A stretch of 64,000 nt of DNA from Myrica gale (GCA_963930655.1 OZ005603.1:20731001-20795000); one strand, 5' to 3'; numbered from the stretch's first letter, positions 12,243-23,690 are shown. Numbers and translations: made by a program. The notes: generated by a model from the letters alone, not told the origin.

Positions 12243-12638
12243 TGTTGAGATCCCACATTGCTTAGGAGAGCCTAATTAGAAGACTTAATAAGAGGGCTTG
12301 GACGACTCTAACTACAAGACATGTCTTTTGGTTTAGAGCCCAGGTCCTCATCAATTGGTGGCCCATGCGTCTTTCTTAGGTCGTGTGGTGACTTGCATGA
12401 ACCCATTTTCTTCGACCCTATAGCTTCGGTACGGGTCAGGGTAGGCCCAAGTCCGGTGAAAGCCCCCTATAGAGGCCATGTGGGAGAAGCATACGACGAG
12501 GGCGTCGGTCTTCAAAGGATGCGGAATTGTTGAGATCCCACATTGCTTAGGAGAACCTAATTATAAGACTTAATAAGAGGGCTTGAATAACTCTAACTGC
12601 AAGGCATGTCTTTTGGTTTAGAGCTCAGGTCCTCATCA
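12243..12638 (+). mobile_element. TRIM element (396 bp) with 111-bp LTRs, TSD CAATG
   Basis: Two direct repeats of 111 bp, 12243-12353 and 12528-12638, start TGTTGAGATCCCACATTG and end AGGTCCTCATCA. They differ at about 8 positions by my count. The 174-bp internal region has no coding capacity. TSDs CAATG are perfect at 12238-12242 and 12639-12643. These are the features of a terminal-repeat retrotransposon in miniature. The LTRs show no 5S-like sequence, so it is not Cassandra. The sequence after the 5' LTR (ATTGGTGGCCC) would be the primer binding site, but it does not match the usual Met-tRNA form TGGTATCAGAGC. Confidence 0.9.
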
Positions 12639-12643
12639 CAATG

Positions 12644-12930
12644 GTCAAGAGCGTACTTCAATCCGGACGTGAAATCATACCTCTTAGTGAACAATCTGTC
12701 TGAGTGCTTCAATTCATACATCCTCAAAGCTCGTGACAAGCCAATAATCACGATGTTCGAGATGATCCGAAAAAAGCTTATGCAGCGGTACCAATTAAAA
12801 AGGGACGGGATGAGGCCGCAGGCGAGGCGTCTTGCGACTGCCTTCGAACCTATACTGGTCAATAGTTGTTCGAAGTGGAGCACAGGTGAGGTATATAATG
12901 GTGGGAAAACCAACGGGTGAGAATAATAAA
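12644..12930 (+). pseudogene. MULE transposase catalytic domain, end
   Basis: Past the TRIM the frame continues with WSRAYF, then VNNLSECFNSYILKARDKP and MFEMIRKKLMQRY, which are conserved blocks after the catalytic core. It fades out at about 12900 (STGEVYNGG). The SWIM zinc finger that should follow is absent. The open frame on the opposite strand (12593-12946) is only a shadow. Confidence 0.75.
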
Positions 12931-12946
12931 AATATGTAACCGTCAT

Positions 12947-14384
12947 CCATAATAACCCATAATTATAATATTCATAACATTAATATCTGTTTTATTTGTT
13001 TCCTTAACAATAGTGGCACATTAATTGACAACTCATCAATTTTTTTTTTTTTGATAAAAGAACCCTTGACGACTCATCAGTCCAAAATGAATTCGTTTGT
13101 AAAGTATGATGCGCACTGTTTTCAGAACCAAACATTAGTCGATGAGGAGGGATTGCCGTGAATCTCCATCTTTCAAAACCATGGACATCTGAAGTGATGC
13201 TCTTTATTAATACGCGTTAACTGCCATTTGCAATACTCATCTGAGGGGCCTCGCCGGCAGATTCACGGCAACCCAGGAAGAGATAATAGTCCGACTAAGA
13301 ACAGATCTGAAGTGAATCTGCATCGTCCCCAATTCTGAAAGATGCAGATTTCCTCTCTTCCTGATCTATTGAGTCTGGTTTTGAAAGATGAACACCGTAT
13401 TTCTGGATGATGCAGATTCACGGCAACCCAAAACAGATCACGAAGAGATAATCGAAAACAAAAGCTTTACGGCTAAACATGCATCTTTTTTAATACGCGT
13501 TAACTGCCATTTGCAATACTCATCTATGATTTGCCATACTCATCCATAAATGCCACACATGTGCAATGTACCTCTCTTGTTTTGTTTCTAGTAAAGAACA
13601 TGCGGATTAAAAATACAAATGAGGCCGTTTTAACATAAATGAGGCCGGCCGCGAAACATAAAAAGATGCATTTTATAACAAATAATAAATTATTTCCTCG
13701 TTATAAAAAATATTATTTTAAAATATAAAAATATCAATAAATTTTAGTTAGAAATTATTTTTGAGATGTAAAATTACTTATCAAAATTTTGTATTCAAGA
13801 TTTGTCAATAGTTCATCTTTGATTGATAATATAGCTAATCCATTTAATTTTTTATTCGACATATTAGATATCTCAAAATTATTCTAAATTAAAAAATGAT
13901 AACTACAACTTAATCTCAAATTCTCAATATTCTATAGATAAAAAAGTGATAGCTACAACAGATATAAAATAAAAGTATAAAACTAATTTAAAAGTTGTTA
14001 TATAATAATAACATATGTGAGAAAGAATATGACTACTACAGCTTTGAAATTTTAAAATTGAATCAACTCTTGAATGTTAATTAGAAAAAAGAAAGGATAT
14101 GACGTTGACAATAGAAAAATAAAGAAAAATGGCGAAGAAAAGAGTGAAAGTAGGATATCAATTGAAAAATGAGCTGTTAGTTTTTTTTAAATTTTAAAAT
14201 CGGAATTTTAATAGTGTTTTTTTAATTTTAAAATTAGAAAGTAATCTATTTTGAAATTTTGAATTATGTTTTTCTTTGCATTAAATGAGAATTTCAAAAA
14301 ATTTAATAGATATTTTGAGACATATTTTTTTTCTTTTATTAAGTTAAAATATTTAAATTAAGGCATATAACTTATTAAATATTA
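12947..14384. other. AT-rich non-coding stretch with dispersed short repeats
   Basis: No gene is seen. 13130-13560 holds short repeats: TTAATACGCGTTAACTGCC occurs at about 13207 and 13493, and GATTCACGGCAACCCA at about 13260 and 13415. From 13660 to 14384 the DNA is very AT-rich and featureless. Confidence 0.6.
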
Positions 14385-14728
14385 GGGAATTTAACAATTT
14401 AGTCACTGAGTTTATAGCATGCTGACAATTTAGTCACTAAGTTTCATTTTTTGACAATATGGTCACTGAGAATATATAGTTTTGAAAATATGGTCTTTCT
14501 GTCAAATTTTCGTTAATTTTTAACGGAATAGAATGCAATCGCCCGCTACAAGTTACCTTTGCCGCAACCTTAAACAAACCGGTCGACAGCTAAAAAATTA
14601 ACGGAGATTTGACGGAAAGACCAGATTGTCACAACTATATATTATCAGTGACCATATTGTCAAAAAATAAAACCCAATGACTAAATTGTCTGCAAACTAT
14701 AAATTCAGTGACTAAATTTTTAATTTCC
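14385..14728. mobile_element. MULE-type MITE (344 bp), TSD TTAAATATTA
   Basis: The ends form an inverted repeat of roughly 130 bp: GGGAATTTAACAATTTAGTC on the left and its near complement, ending CTAAATTTTTAATTTCC, on the right. Inner blocks such as TTGACAATATGGTCACTGA recur inverted. It is flanked by a 9-10 bp duplication, TTAAATATT(A), at 14375-14384 and 14729-14738, the length typical of MULEs. It has no coding capacity. Confidence 0.85.
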
Positions 14729-15119
14729 TTAAATATTAAGTAAAATAGAATGTCGGAGCCTTCCTTAGGCAAGCGATAGCTGCCTATGCTCAAGACGCCC
14801 CTGATGCTAGTCTTCGTTACCGGTTACTGGTTATAGCCATCACGCACGAAGCTTCTGCTTTCTTTTGAACGATCTAAAGATACACATTCCTTGCCACGAC
14901 AGATAATGGCACTTTTTTTGTTTTTTGTGTTCGACAGATATGGCACTTCTATCGGCACCTTTTAGTTCCGACCCAATGCGGGGGCCATTCCTTACGGCTC
15001 AGGACTGATTTGGAAGTTCCAAACACGTGTGAGATAAATACGCTCTCCCACTTTATTTTCGAAGTCAGCAAAGATTTCCGCCAAAAAGAATTAAACATTT
15101 GTGATCCATCTGTATATAA

Positions 15120-15299
15120 ATGGAAGCCAGAGATCTCAAGAAGCTTGTTCTGGATTTGTTACCTTCAGAGAAAAGAGAAGACGCTACGATGAAGAAAAGC
15201 TCCTTGCCGCCAATACAGCTCGATGCCCCCACATCTCTGAAACATCCAAGAGAGGTGGGAGCCAATTGGTTCAGAGAGATGGCAGATGCGAGGACTTAA
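15120..15299 (+). CDS. Small ORF of unknown function, 59 codons
   Basis: The ATG at 15120 opens a frame beginning MEARDLKKLVLDLLPSEKRE and ending EMADART at a TAA. The composition is protein-like (charged helix, then a Pro-rich part), and TATATAAA lies immediately upstream at 15112-15119. It sits between the arms of the inverted repeat at 13300-15410, so it may be a host exon captured by a transposon. I do not recognise a family. A +1-frame alternative (15101-15325) looks less protein-like. It could also be chance. Confidence 0.25.
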   Translation: MEARDLKKLVLDLLPSEKREDATMKKSSLPPIQLDAPTSLKHPREVGANWFREMADART

Positions 15300-15420
15300 T
15301 CACGGTGCGCATCTTTCAAAACTAGACTGAACAGATCAGGAAGAGAGGGAGAGCGAGAGAATCTGCATCTTTCAAAACTGGGGATGATGCATATTCGCGG
15401 CAACCCAGAACTGGGAACTT

Positions 15421-16415
15421 TGTTTGCTGAGCTGAGAATGACACGGCAGTGGTGAGCTGAAATGACTTGGAGTAATAGTTATGCTAAGAGTACATCTTGC
15501 TGATGTGGCAGGCACGGCCGTTAACGAGACTGTCGGAACTCTGACCGAAGGGTTCTTTTGTTAAAAATAACAAACTGAAGAACTAAAATTTTGAAAATTA
15601 AAATCTAAAGATTAAGTAAAATTTAAGAATTAAAATGACAATTTTCTTAAAATTTAACCTGATGAATTATTATTATTAATTATATATATGTATATAATAA
15701 GCAACCAAAGGTTGCTTCTTTCCCCCCAGTGTTGTAACAAATTGAACTTACAATTGCTTTGATTGGCTCTATGATATGTTCTAGTTGGGTTGCTCCTACG
15801 TTCTTATTCCCAACTTTTCTGGTATTGTATTGGATTGCGTTTGGCATTGCAAGTTTTTGAATATGCTCAATTTTTAAGGGAATGCGGATTCAACTATATT
15901 ATAAATTCTGCATCTTGACTCGTCCAATTAAGACTTGTTGAAGCGCAACTCACTTAGATTTGTGAACTAAAATCTGATGGAAGAAGGAAGCCAAGGAAGT
16001 GAGGTGAGGGTGTCGTTTATTATTTATTACCTTCTTTCTGGTTTTGAAAACCTTGTTATTGACTCTAAACCCGTGAATACTACAAAACTAGTTCTTTTTT
16101 TTCCTCTTTATTGCAAGTGCAGCCTTTTTTTTTCTCCTGCTCGAGAAGTAGCAATCATTTTTGAACAACTAAATGAGGAAGTTGCAACCCCGAGCAAAAA
16201 TTAAAAAAAAATAGAACAGCATCATTCCCAATGGGCTACTTGGTCCTGTTTAAAAGAAAAAAGAAAAACACCCTAAAACAAGTCGCTTTAAACCTTAAAC
16301 TGAATCGCACGTAGCTGAAATTTTAAATACGATTCACTGTTCTTCCATTCAACCCATGGCCATGGAGGTTATGAAAGCTGGTCCAAACAAGGTCAAGGAC
16401 TTTGCAAATATAGGA
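15421..16415. other. Intergenic stretch downstream of the reductase gene
   Basis: No gene is recognised. 15500-15640 resembles worn MULE-terminal sequence (GCACGGCCGTTAACGAGACTG, then AT-rich DNA). 15977-16204 is a short open frame without a domain. On the minus strand, AATAAA (TTTATT on plus, 16107-16112) lies about 300 bp past the reductase stop and may be a polyadenylation signal. Confidence 0.5.
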
Positions 16416-19400
16416 TCAGAATTGGAACTGCATCTCTGGGGCATATTCCAGGGCCTCGAGGTGTGCAGCCATGGCCTTGTTCATGGGTGGTGGACCACAC
16501 CTTAGAATCTGCATATTCAAGCAGCAGAATCAGTTCTCTAATTCATCTAGTGTCTTCTTTTCCATCAAATATGCTACCCGCAAGATATATAATATACTCA
16601 AGGTATTTCAGGGAGCAAAACAAATGTAGGAGGCTGTGTATGGCAAACCATCAAATGTGCTGATCTAAACAGAGCATAAAACAAAAGCCGATCTACTTTG
16701 AATGGACTTTACTTCATATCAAGTTTGTCAAGATTTCCATCACAAGTTGTTTGGAGTAATAGTATGTTTTGGTTTATATTCAGTTTGTTTACTCTATATA
16801 TATTGCACTTAGCTTTATGCACCCTCACCTACTTTTGAGTTCGTGTGTATATACTACATATAGAAAGCTTAGTTTCAAATTTGTAGAAACTTTGATAGTG
16901 GTGTGAGTATTTATAGCTTTTATTGGAGTTCGTAAAAGTTTGGTGAATTTTTTTAAAGATATTTAATTATATATTGATATTTATTGAATTTTATGAAAAA
17001 GTGTACAAAGAGATGATTTGACAAATTTTTAAAAAGTGTTGAGCTTGGTGGTGAAAAAGTATGGAAAAGAAAGATTCAATATATTTTTTAAAGGGTTAAA
17101 TGCATGTCATGCTCCTGTGGTATGCGGTAATAGCAAATATGCCCGAGGTAAACAAAGTCTTTTTTATACCCCTGAGGTAAACATTCAGGAGCAAGTATGC
17201 CCTTTCATACCCCTGAGGTAAAAATAACGGAAGAGCATATTTGCTCATGAATGTTTACCTCAAGGGTATGAAAAGGACTTTGTTTACCTCAGGGACAGAT
17301 TTGCTATTACCGCATACCACAGGGGCATGACATGCATTTAACCCTTTTTTAAAAGGTGTTGAAGTTAGTGTGAAAAAGGAGTTGAATTTTTTAAAATTTT
17401 AGATGTTCTATTGCAAATTTTTTTACGTTAAAAAAATTTAGCCAAAAAAGTGATTTTTTTCAGTGACTGAACATCACTTTATTGGTATATATAAAAAAAG
17501 AATAAAATTATGAATTGCGAATAAAGGAATTTACAAGCAAGCATGGTCTATTGACTATATTATGAAGGGCCAAATTCACAAAACATATTCATTACAATTT
17601 TTTTTTACAACCAATACACGAGTACCCATTATCAGTTGAAGCTATTTGTGGTGTCTCATCTGCTAAATATTGTCTGCCTCACCTTGTCCATCAAATTTCA
17701 GAGTCCTTTACTGTGGTGTATGATTTATCAATTTTTCTCTCTTTTGGTTACTTTAAGGTTGTGTGACTTGTAAGATGCGTGTCACTGTGAAGAGAGAGAG
17801 AGAGAGAGATGCCTGTCGTCTCCATTTTTCTCGTTTGAATCCTACAAGTTCATTTGCTCCAAAACAAGGAGGGGAAGGGGGGGGGGGAATAGATTGTGAA
17901 AGAAAAAAATAGTGCCGCTTTTTTTTTTTGTTGGGAGAAAAGGTTTTTCTTTTTTAAAGGTGGGGTGGAGTTTGGAAGAAGCAAGCGACGAGTCAGCATT
18001 TTGAAGGTTGAAAAATCAACAAAATTGAAATTAAATTTTGACAGAACATGTAGGTAGAAGGGCCGAATCTGAAACCAATTTTGTTGGTGAATATATGGGT
18101 GAAACAGGCAAAGAGTTTAGTACTTTACCTGGACATCAGGTGCCGGTGCAGGGCAGTGGGTCTGAATCATCTCCTTTGATACAAAGGCAACACCACCATC
18201 CCATACTTCAGGAGGCTAAGTAACATTTCATCAATCAGTTAGTCCCAATGAAAAGGAAGGCGAGTAAGTGATGCACAAGACATCATGAAAAAACTTTGGC
18301 TGGTCTGCTTGAATCATGAGATTGCACATACATTCCAACAGACATAGTATAGGATCAGAACCTACAAATTGGTAATGCTTTATGCAGAACATGACAGGAA
18401 AGACGCAGCACTGAGTGCACATAAGAACAAAAATATGGATTCTGAGCAGCTACACTGTTCAAGTAGCTTTTTATGTCAGGACACTACCATCTCTTATTGA
18501 AGACTAATGTGGCTCAGAGGATGGGGGTGGGAAAAGGTGGTAAAAGTGTTTCATGCATTGTAAGCTCATGGTCTGGCATATGTATTACCTACTACAAGAA
18601 GATAAAAAAACGTCAACAAATTAGAAACACTTCAAGCACTTTTAAAACTGCATGTAATCATTCTTGTTTTTCTGATGTCAGTGCATGTAACCATCTTAAC
18701 CACATTGGAAATAATGATTTTGAAAAGACAAGCAGGATAATAAAGGAAGCAAACCTGATTCAAGACGTAGTAGATTTTAAAGCGATCAGGGTAGTTAGTA
18801 GCAAGACCATCCAACTCTTCCTGCATATGGTTAAGAGAAAAATCACAATTTTGGTTTGCATTGAAAACAAATTTCTTATATCATCTTGCAGATCTTAAAT
18901 CTAAGGTATTTAGTCAACTAATAGTCTAACATTAACTTTAAACTAGGGAATGCACCCGATGTAGTAAGCAAAATTAAATTTATATTAATAAATAAGACGT
19001 TTTAACTATTAAAACAGGTATCAAGAAACCTCGCACTTTGATTCGGTACTAATAGAGGAAGGACCAGCACATCTGAAGTTGAAAAGCAATCATACTATTT
19101 TTTTTGATAAAAGCAATCAAACTATTGAAAGAAGCACTAACTCAGATAACTGCCAACTGAACCACAAGTAGCTGCTTGAAATTGGTAATTGTCAAGGAGA
19201 CTCATAAAGTGTGTCTGTTTAAAGAACTTAAATCCAATGAGCTGACAAAAGGCATCTTTTTATGCCAAATGAGAAAGAGGATAAACGAGCCGTTAGAGAT
19301 GCAACAGAAAGGCCTCCCACGATTATTGCACTTTAAACTAAGTCTAAAGATACTACCATGGGATAGAATACAATGTTCTTGTGAGATGCACAAGCGTGTG

Positions 19401-22400
19401 TGCATCACTGAACTACAAAATAGATCACTGGTTTAGTAGTGTCCTGACACGAAAAGACACCCCAACGACAATACTAATTGGAAATAATTTGGTGTCTAAT
19501 TACTCTTTTGACATTACAAAGGCAAAAGGGGCTGCAAGGGGGAAAATAGAGATGTGAATGATTATGTGTTAGCTTTCCAAATATCAGGATCACTCATTTT
19601 CTTAGTTCCTATTGTCAGAGTTGTGTCACAACAGCCCGTCGAATCTGCCGCTGTGAGATCGAGTAGGATTTCCTACCCTTGGAAATAGGAGAGGAATTCA
19701 AGGTCAAGGTTTAAACCTGCATAGGTGCATGTGTTGTATCTATAAAGAAAATAGCTGATGAATTACCCACAACTGAACATCCTTACATGGACAAATCAAC
19801 AACTTCATGTTGTCCCCCCCCCCCCCCCTAACAGAAGAAAACTAAGAATTCTTGTAGCTTAATCAAATCCAGCTCCAAGACAAATTGGAATAGATAGCTT
19901 CCTTTCGAGAAGAAGAAGGAATAGATAGCTTCCTTCCTTTACCACCGAGCTATCTGGTACAAGGATGCTACTTGCTACAAGGTTCATGGCTTACAAAACA
20001 CGATCGAGATTTACCTCTTTAACTACTTGTGTCAAATGGAAACTTAGAAATCTCCGTGCAGCATAATCCTATAAAATTACTCTAAACATCATAGTACCAG
20101 TTTAACCCCGTGTGTTTAAGTTTGGGACTGTAAATACCTAAGACCTAAGAGAACCTCATAAAATAGTCACGCATACACTCCCTTATGCTGATTAAACCCC
20201 AGGAGAATGAAATCTTCATTGAAAACTAAATATGAACAAGTTTAGGCTGCATTGTTCAATGAATCTCTCCTTGTATATTTTGTTTACAATGGAGAATGAT
20301 TAACAAAGCTTTCTACAACAATTGGCAACCTTAACACAGAAGAACAAAAATAACCAACAAATCTTATCCTACATATTCACGTAGCCAATTGACCTGTGAA
20401 AAAATAATTTGAGAGGTATCCTGCACTCTTAAATCGCCTTAGCTATGACTCTTGGTACATGGCAAAGTGAATATCAATTCATTTACTGAACCCCAAAGTA
20501 GAATTATGTAAATAGTAGTAGTCATGGGACCAAAGAAACCTGTCCATACTAGTCAATGTTCTTCTTAATACCGATGTAATATATGTCAACAAGGAAACCT
20601 AATTCCTGCACTGGAAACCCCTTCAGAAAGTGAGTATTCTCTCAGAAGGTCTCATATATTAAAACATTCACGGCAGACTGAACATGCCTACCATAACAAA
20701 CACAAGCCATAGGACATAATAACTTGGCCCACATGCTCCAGTGAGTCTTAAAAGCTCAACCACTTAAATCACATTAGAAAGCAACAAAGTAAGCATACAG
20801 GGGCTACACTGAGAGAGTAACAATAATTACCTTTAAAAGAATGTCCTCATATGAAACATTGGCATAAATAAGGTGCACCTTCGTCTTGTCTTTGGGGTTT
20901 TCTAATATGGCTCTGGCAACCTACAGTGTAGGAAAGGAGCAAAATATGTTATCATACAAAACCTTCTCAGAGATACCAATACCATGTCTCAAAATGAAAA
21001 AAAAACAGCAAAAATCGGTACATACTTGGAACATTGGAGTTATTCCAGATCCTCCAGCAAGCATGCCAAAGGCTCTAACTTGGCCAGGTTGATACCTGAA
21101 ACGGCCCTGGAAGCAGTACCATTCTGTAAGCAAACTCCCAGAATTGGAAACAAGGAAGCAGCCTTCTAGATGAAGGGAAAAATGGACAAAAGGAAGAAGA
21201 AAAAAAGCAGCGCAGAGCAATTTATGGATTATATGTCATTGAAAATAGTACCTTGGGACCCTTTACGGCAAGTTTTTCTCCAACTCGCATCTCACGAAAA
21301 TGGTGTGACATCCTTCCTTGTGGATACATCTAATTACAGGAAAAACAAATCAGAAGACAAATTCAAAAGTATCATAATCCAACTGGATAAAGTTGCAGCC
21401 ACCAATAAAAACTTGAAATATAAACCTTTATAACTAGTTCAAAATATCCAACATCAGAGTCCAAAGTAGTTGGCGTATATGGCTTGATGACCTCTTCACC
21501 TTGGCTATCCTTGCCTCTGTTTTAGAAAGTAGTAGTGAAAAGGGGCAAAAACAATTGACATAGAAAGGTATAAATTATGAAGAACTTCCATCCAGTTGAT
21601 TGACATCTGACAAGTATTTGTTGAGACAAGTGTCAATAATCATTTGGAAAAAAAAGTCATACACCGGTAAGGAAATAAAAAAATGTGCAAAATAGCTTGA
21701 AACTTATTTCTAGAAGAGCAACCAAACCTGCAACTTATGTGTTGTCCAATTGGAAGACCCAGGACTGAAGTTGGTGTAGGAAGTTGAAATGTGAACTTTG
21801 CCACATTATGACTCAATTGTGCGCGCTTTACAAGTTTAAACTCCCTAAAATTCTCAGGATCTAAGCTGCCTGTGAGCACAAACCATTAAGTGAAGCAGTT
21901 TGCAGAGAACGCAAAGAAACGTATGCAGTGCTGAACAAAGAGACTTTGCATAGATGCATGGCCAAATTAGTACTTCAAAAGGGGGGGGAGCAAATACAAG
22001 GGACAACATTTAGGACTCGTGCCACAATTCAGCTTGTTCAGGGAAATGGAACTAATAGAGTTGAAATTATTTCTCTCCAAGTAATCGGGTATAAAATAGA
22101 TCCCTTATGACATTCCCAAATCACAAGAATGAAAAATAATATTCACTAAAAATTCAATTAACAGTAAAATTTTGAAAGACCAAATAAGCAAAAAGTTAAA
22201 ATGTAAATCACTGACCACATTAATAGCAAAAGAATCTAATCGAGTCCATTATTCCAAAATAAACATCATGAGGCCAATCTAATACATTTAAACATTCTTC
22301 ATACTTTAAGACATAACAAAAGTACTAGAAGAAAAGGGATTCCTCAGGTACATCTTAACAGAAAGTCAGAAACAACCACTAGGAAAAATAAGAACTATTT

Positions 22401-22895
22401 TGCATGTAATATTATCAGCCGTTTCTACGCCAGTATCACCACTCAATAGCACTACGCTGAAAAAAAAATGTTTAATAATGCAGTGAAGGTATGTCAGGAA
22501 AATGAACTGTTATTAGTTTGTCCAAGCAAGAAACATAAAAGAAAAAGATGGTCTACACCCAAAAAGTACCAAGCCAAAACATGCTACAATCAAGACAGGC
22601 GATTTGCCCCTCCCGAAAGACGACTGAGAACATATCCAACAAGGCGATACAACGGTACAAAATCAACGGAGAGCGAAATATCTTCCGTTCGGTAATACAT
22701 GTACATAACAAAGTAAATTTTAGCATCTCGTGGAAATTACACTACATTCTAGTTAGCCATCACCCAACCCAAGTTAGTGGTCAAACCTTTGGGCTTCTTG
22801 GAGGAATGAAAATAGGCAGCAGCGGCCCCAATGGCTATAATAGCCACCACTGCACCCACCAGGATCTGGGTATCTAGCGTCTGTAAGAATTCCAT
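16416..22895 (-). CDS. CBR1: NADH-cytochrome b5 reductase (CBR1-like), nine exons, intact
   Basis: The enzyme moves electrons from NADH through FAD to cytochrome b5, at the ER or outer mitochondrial membrane, for fatty-acid desaturation and sterol synthesis. Minus-strand exons, in order: 22895-22787, 21869-21728, 21516-21426, 21329-21252, 21106-21026, 20920-20831, 18820-18755, 18215-18129, 16508-16416. They total 837 nt (278 aa plus TGA), keep phase throughout and have GT-AG introns. The ATG is at 22895. An N-terminal anchor (residues 11-30, [19 protein letters not shown]) is followed by the FAD site KPYTPTT (95-101), GRMSHHF, the NADH-site GGSGITPM (158-165), CGPPPM (252-257) and the C terminus QFQF. 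Plant CBR1 proteins are about 280 aa, so the length fits. Intron 8 carries a MITE; intron 6 is about 2 kb. No lesion was found. The family is certain; the exact paralogue is inferred. Confidence 0.95.
17093..17344. mobile_element. Palindromic MULE-type MITE (252 bp) in the last intron of the reductase gene
   Basis: The element reads GGGTTAAATGCATGTCATG at the left and CATGACATGCATTTAACCC at the right, and most of its length folds on itself (for example TATGCGGTAATAGCAAAT against ATTTGCTATTACCGCATA). The TSD TTTTTTAAA (9 bp) is at 17084-17092 and 17345-17353. It lies between exons 8 and 9 and is removed with the intron. Confidence 0.9.
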
Positions 22896-23690
22896 TATGT
22901 GATCCACCCAGTTGTGGAGAGCAGACTGACTTCGGGGGAATATTACAGGCTTTTTACTTTTGCTCTACTTTTGTCAACCAAAAACCAATTCAATAAAGAA
23001 ACGGGTTGGGGGATCAAGTGGGTGAGTAGCTTCCACCTCCTGGTCTCTCCTAATACCTATTGCCGGTATCAGTATTGACTACGACAGGGAAGAAAAGATG
23101 GAATGAGGAGGGAAACTGGGTAGGTGAGAAAAACACCTATTGCCTGCCGGTCTCAGTATTGACTATGACAGAATAAAAGATGGAATCAGGAGGAGAAACT
23201 GGGCAGGTGAGAAAAACTGTGGGTAAATTGGAGAGGAAGGCTTTAAACTAGCAAAATAATCAGGCGCACCTGCCAGCTGTCGGCGTTTGTGTGCTGCTCT
23301 TTTATGTCATGACGCTTATATTGACGTATTTTTTCTTTAATTTTCATTGAATATTAAGTCTGCAAAACGTTCCATGATCTAAAAATCATCCTACTAACAA
23401 TCAAGAACAAAATTTTCAAACAATTATACTGTAATTTCTCTTTCCTCGTTATAATATTCAATTAAATCTTCTATCTCTTCACTTTTTCATAAAATATCTA
23501 TATTTTTTTCACAAACCTTAATACTCAATATTTTCACAACCTCAAAATTTCCTAAAACAAACACCACCTTAGTTATAGGTACGTAATATTTGGTTTATAT
23601 GAGTGAAATGTAAATATATCATATAAATTAATAATTTGATGGAGAGAGACATTATATTCTAATTATTTGATTATGTTAAAATTTTAAAAG
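22896..23690 (-). promoter_or_regulatory. Upstream region of the reductase gene
   Basis: This is the 5' side of the gene, which runs on the minus strand. A leader-like stretch (22896-23000) precedes an 81-bp tandem duplication (23054-23216). From 23330 the DNA becomes AT-rich. No TATA box or start site can be assigned with confidence. Confidence 0.4.
23054..23216. repeat. 81-bp tandem duplication upstream of the reductase gene
   Basis: The unit ACCTATTGCC...GTGAGAAAAA occurs at 23054-23134 and 23135-23216 with a few substitutions and small indels (TATCAGTATTGACTA against TCTCAGTATTGACTA). It lies about 160-320 bp upstream of the reductase ATG, so it falls in the likely promoter or 5' UTR. 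Confidence 0.85.

Larger units (their letters stand above)
2331..12946 (+). mobile_element. Autonomous-type MULE, decayed and interrupted by three LTR elements
   Basis: Transposase segments appear in family order on the plus strand: N-terminal PB1-like domain (4857-5369), acidic linker and MuDR-type DNA-binding domain (6603-7073), catalytic domain (11466-12242 and 12644-12930). The gaps are an SIRE-type solo LTR, a 4.4-kb solo LTR and a TRIM, each flanked by a 5-bp duplication (GGTCA, ATAAC, CAATG). Removing the 4.4-kb LTR or the TRIM rejoins the reading frame exactly, which shows that one transposase gene was split. The SWIM zinc finger expected at the C terminus is not visible, and the right TIR was not found, so the 3' end is probably truncated near 12930. 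Confidence 0.75.
13300..15410. repeat. Long imperfect inverted repeat with arms about 1.9 kb apart
   Basis: The arm at about 13300-13405 reappears in reverse complement at about 15305-15400. Shared phrases are CATCTTTCAAAAC, GATCAGGAAGAGAG and GAATCTGCAT. The element between the arms includes a MITE and a 59-codon ORF. The arms could be ends of a DNA transposon or a rearranged pair of related repeats; I found no TSD. Confidence 0.55.

Noticed and set aside
12243..12638. Cassandra-type TRIM
   Set aside because: Cassandra LTRs carry a 5S rRNA-like region; the 111-bp LTR has none.
12593..12946. 117-codon minus-strand ORF
   Set aside because: It is the antisense shadow of the MULE transposase fragment at 12644-12930.
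19822..19834. Long C run as a possible functional signal
   Set aside because: It is a simple homopolymer within an intron of the reductase gene; nothing else supports a function.
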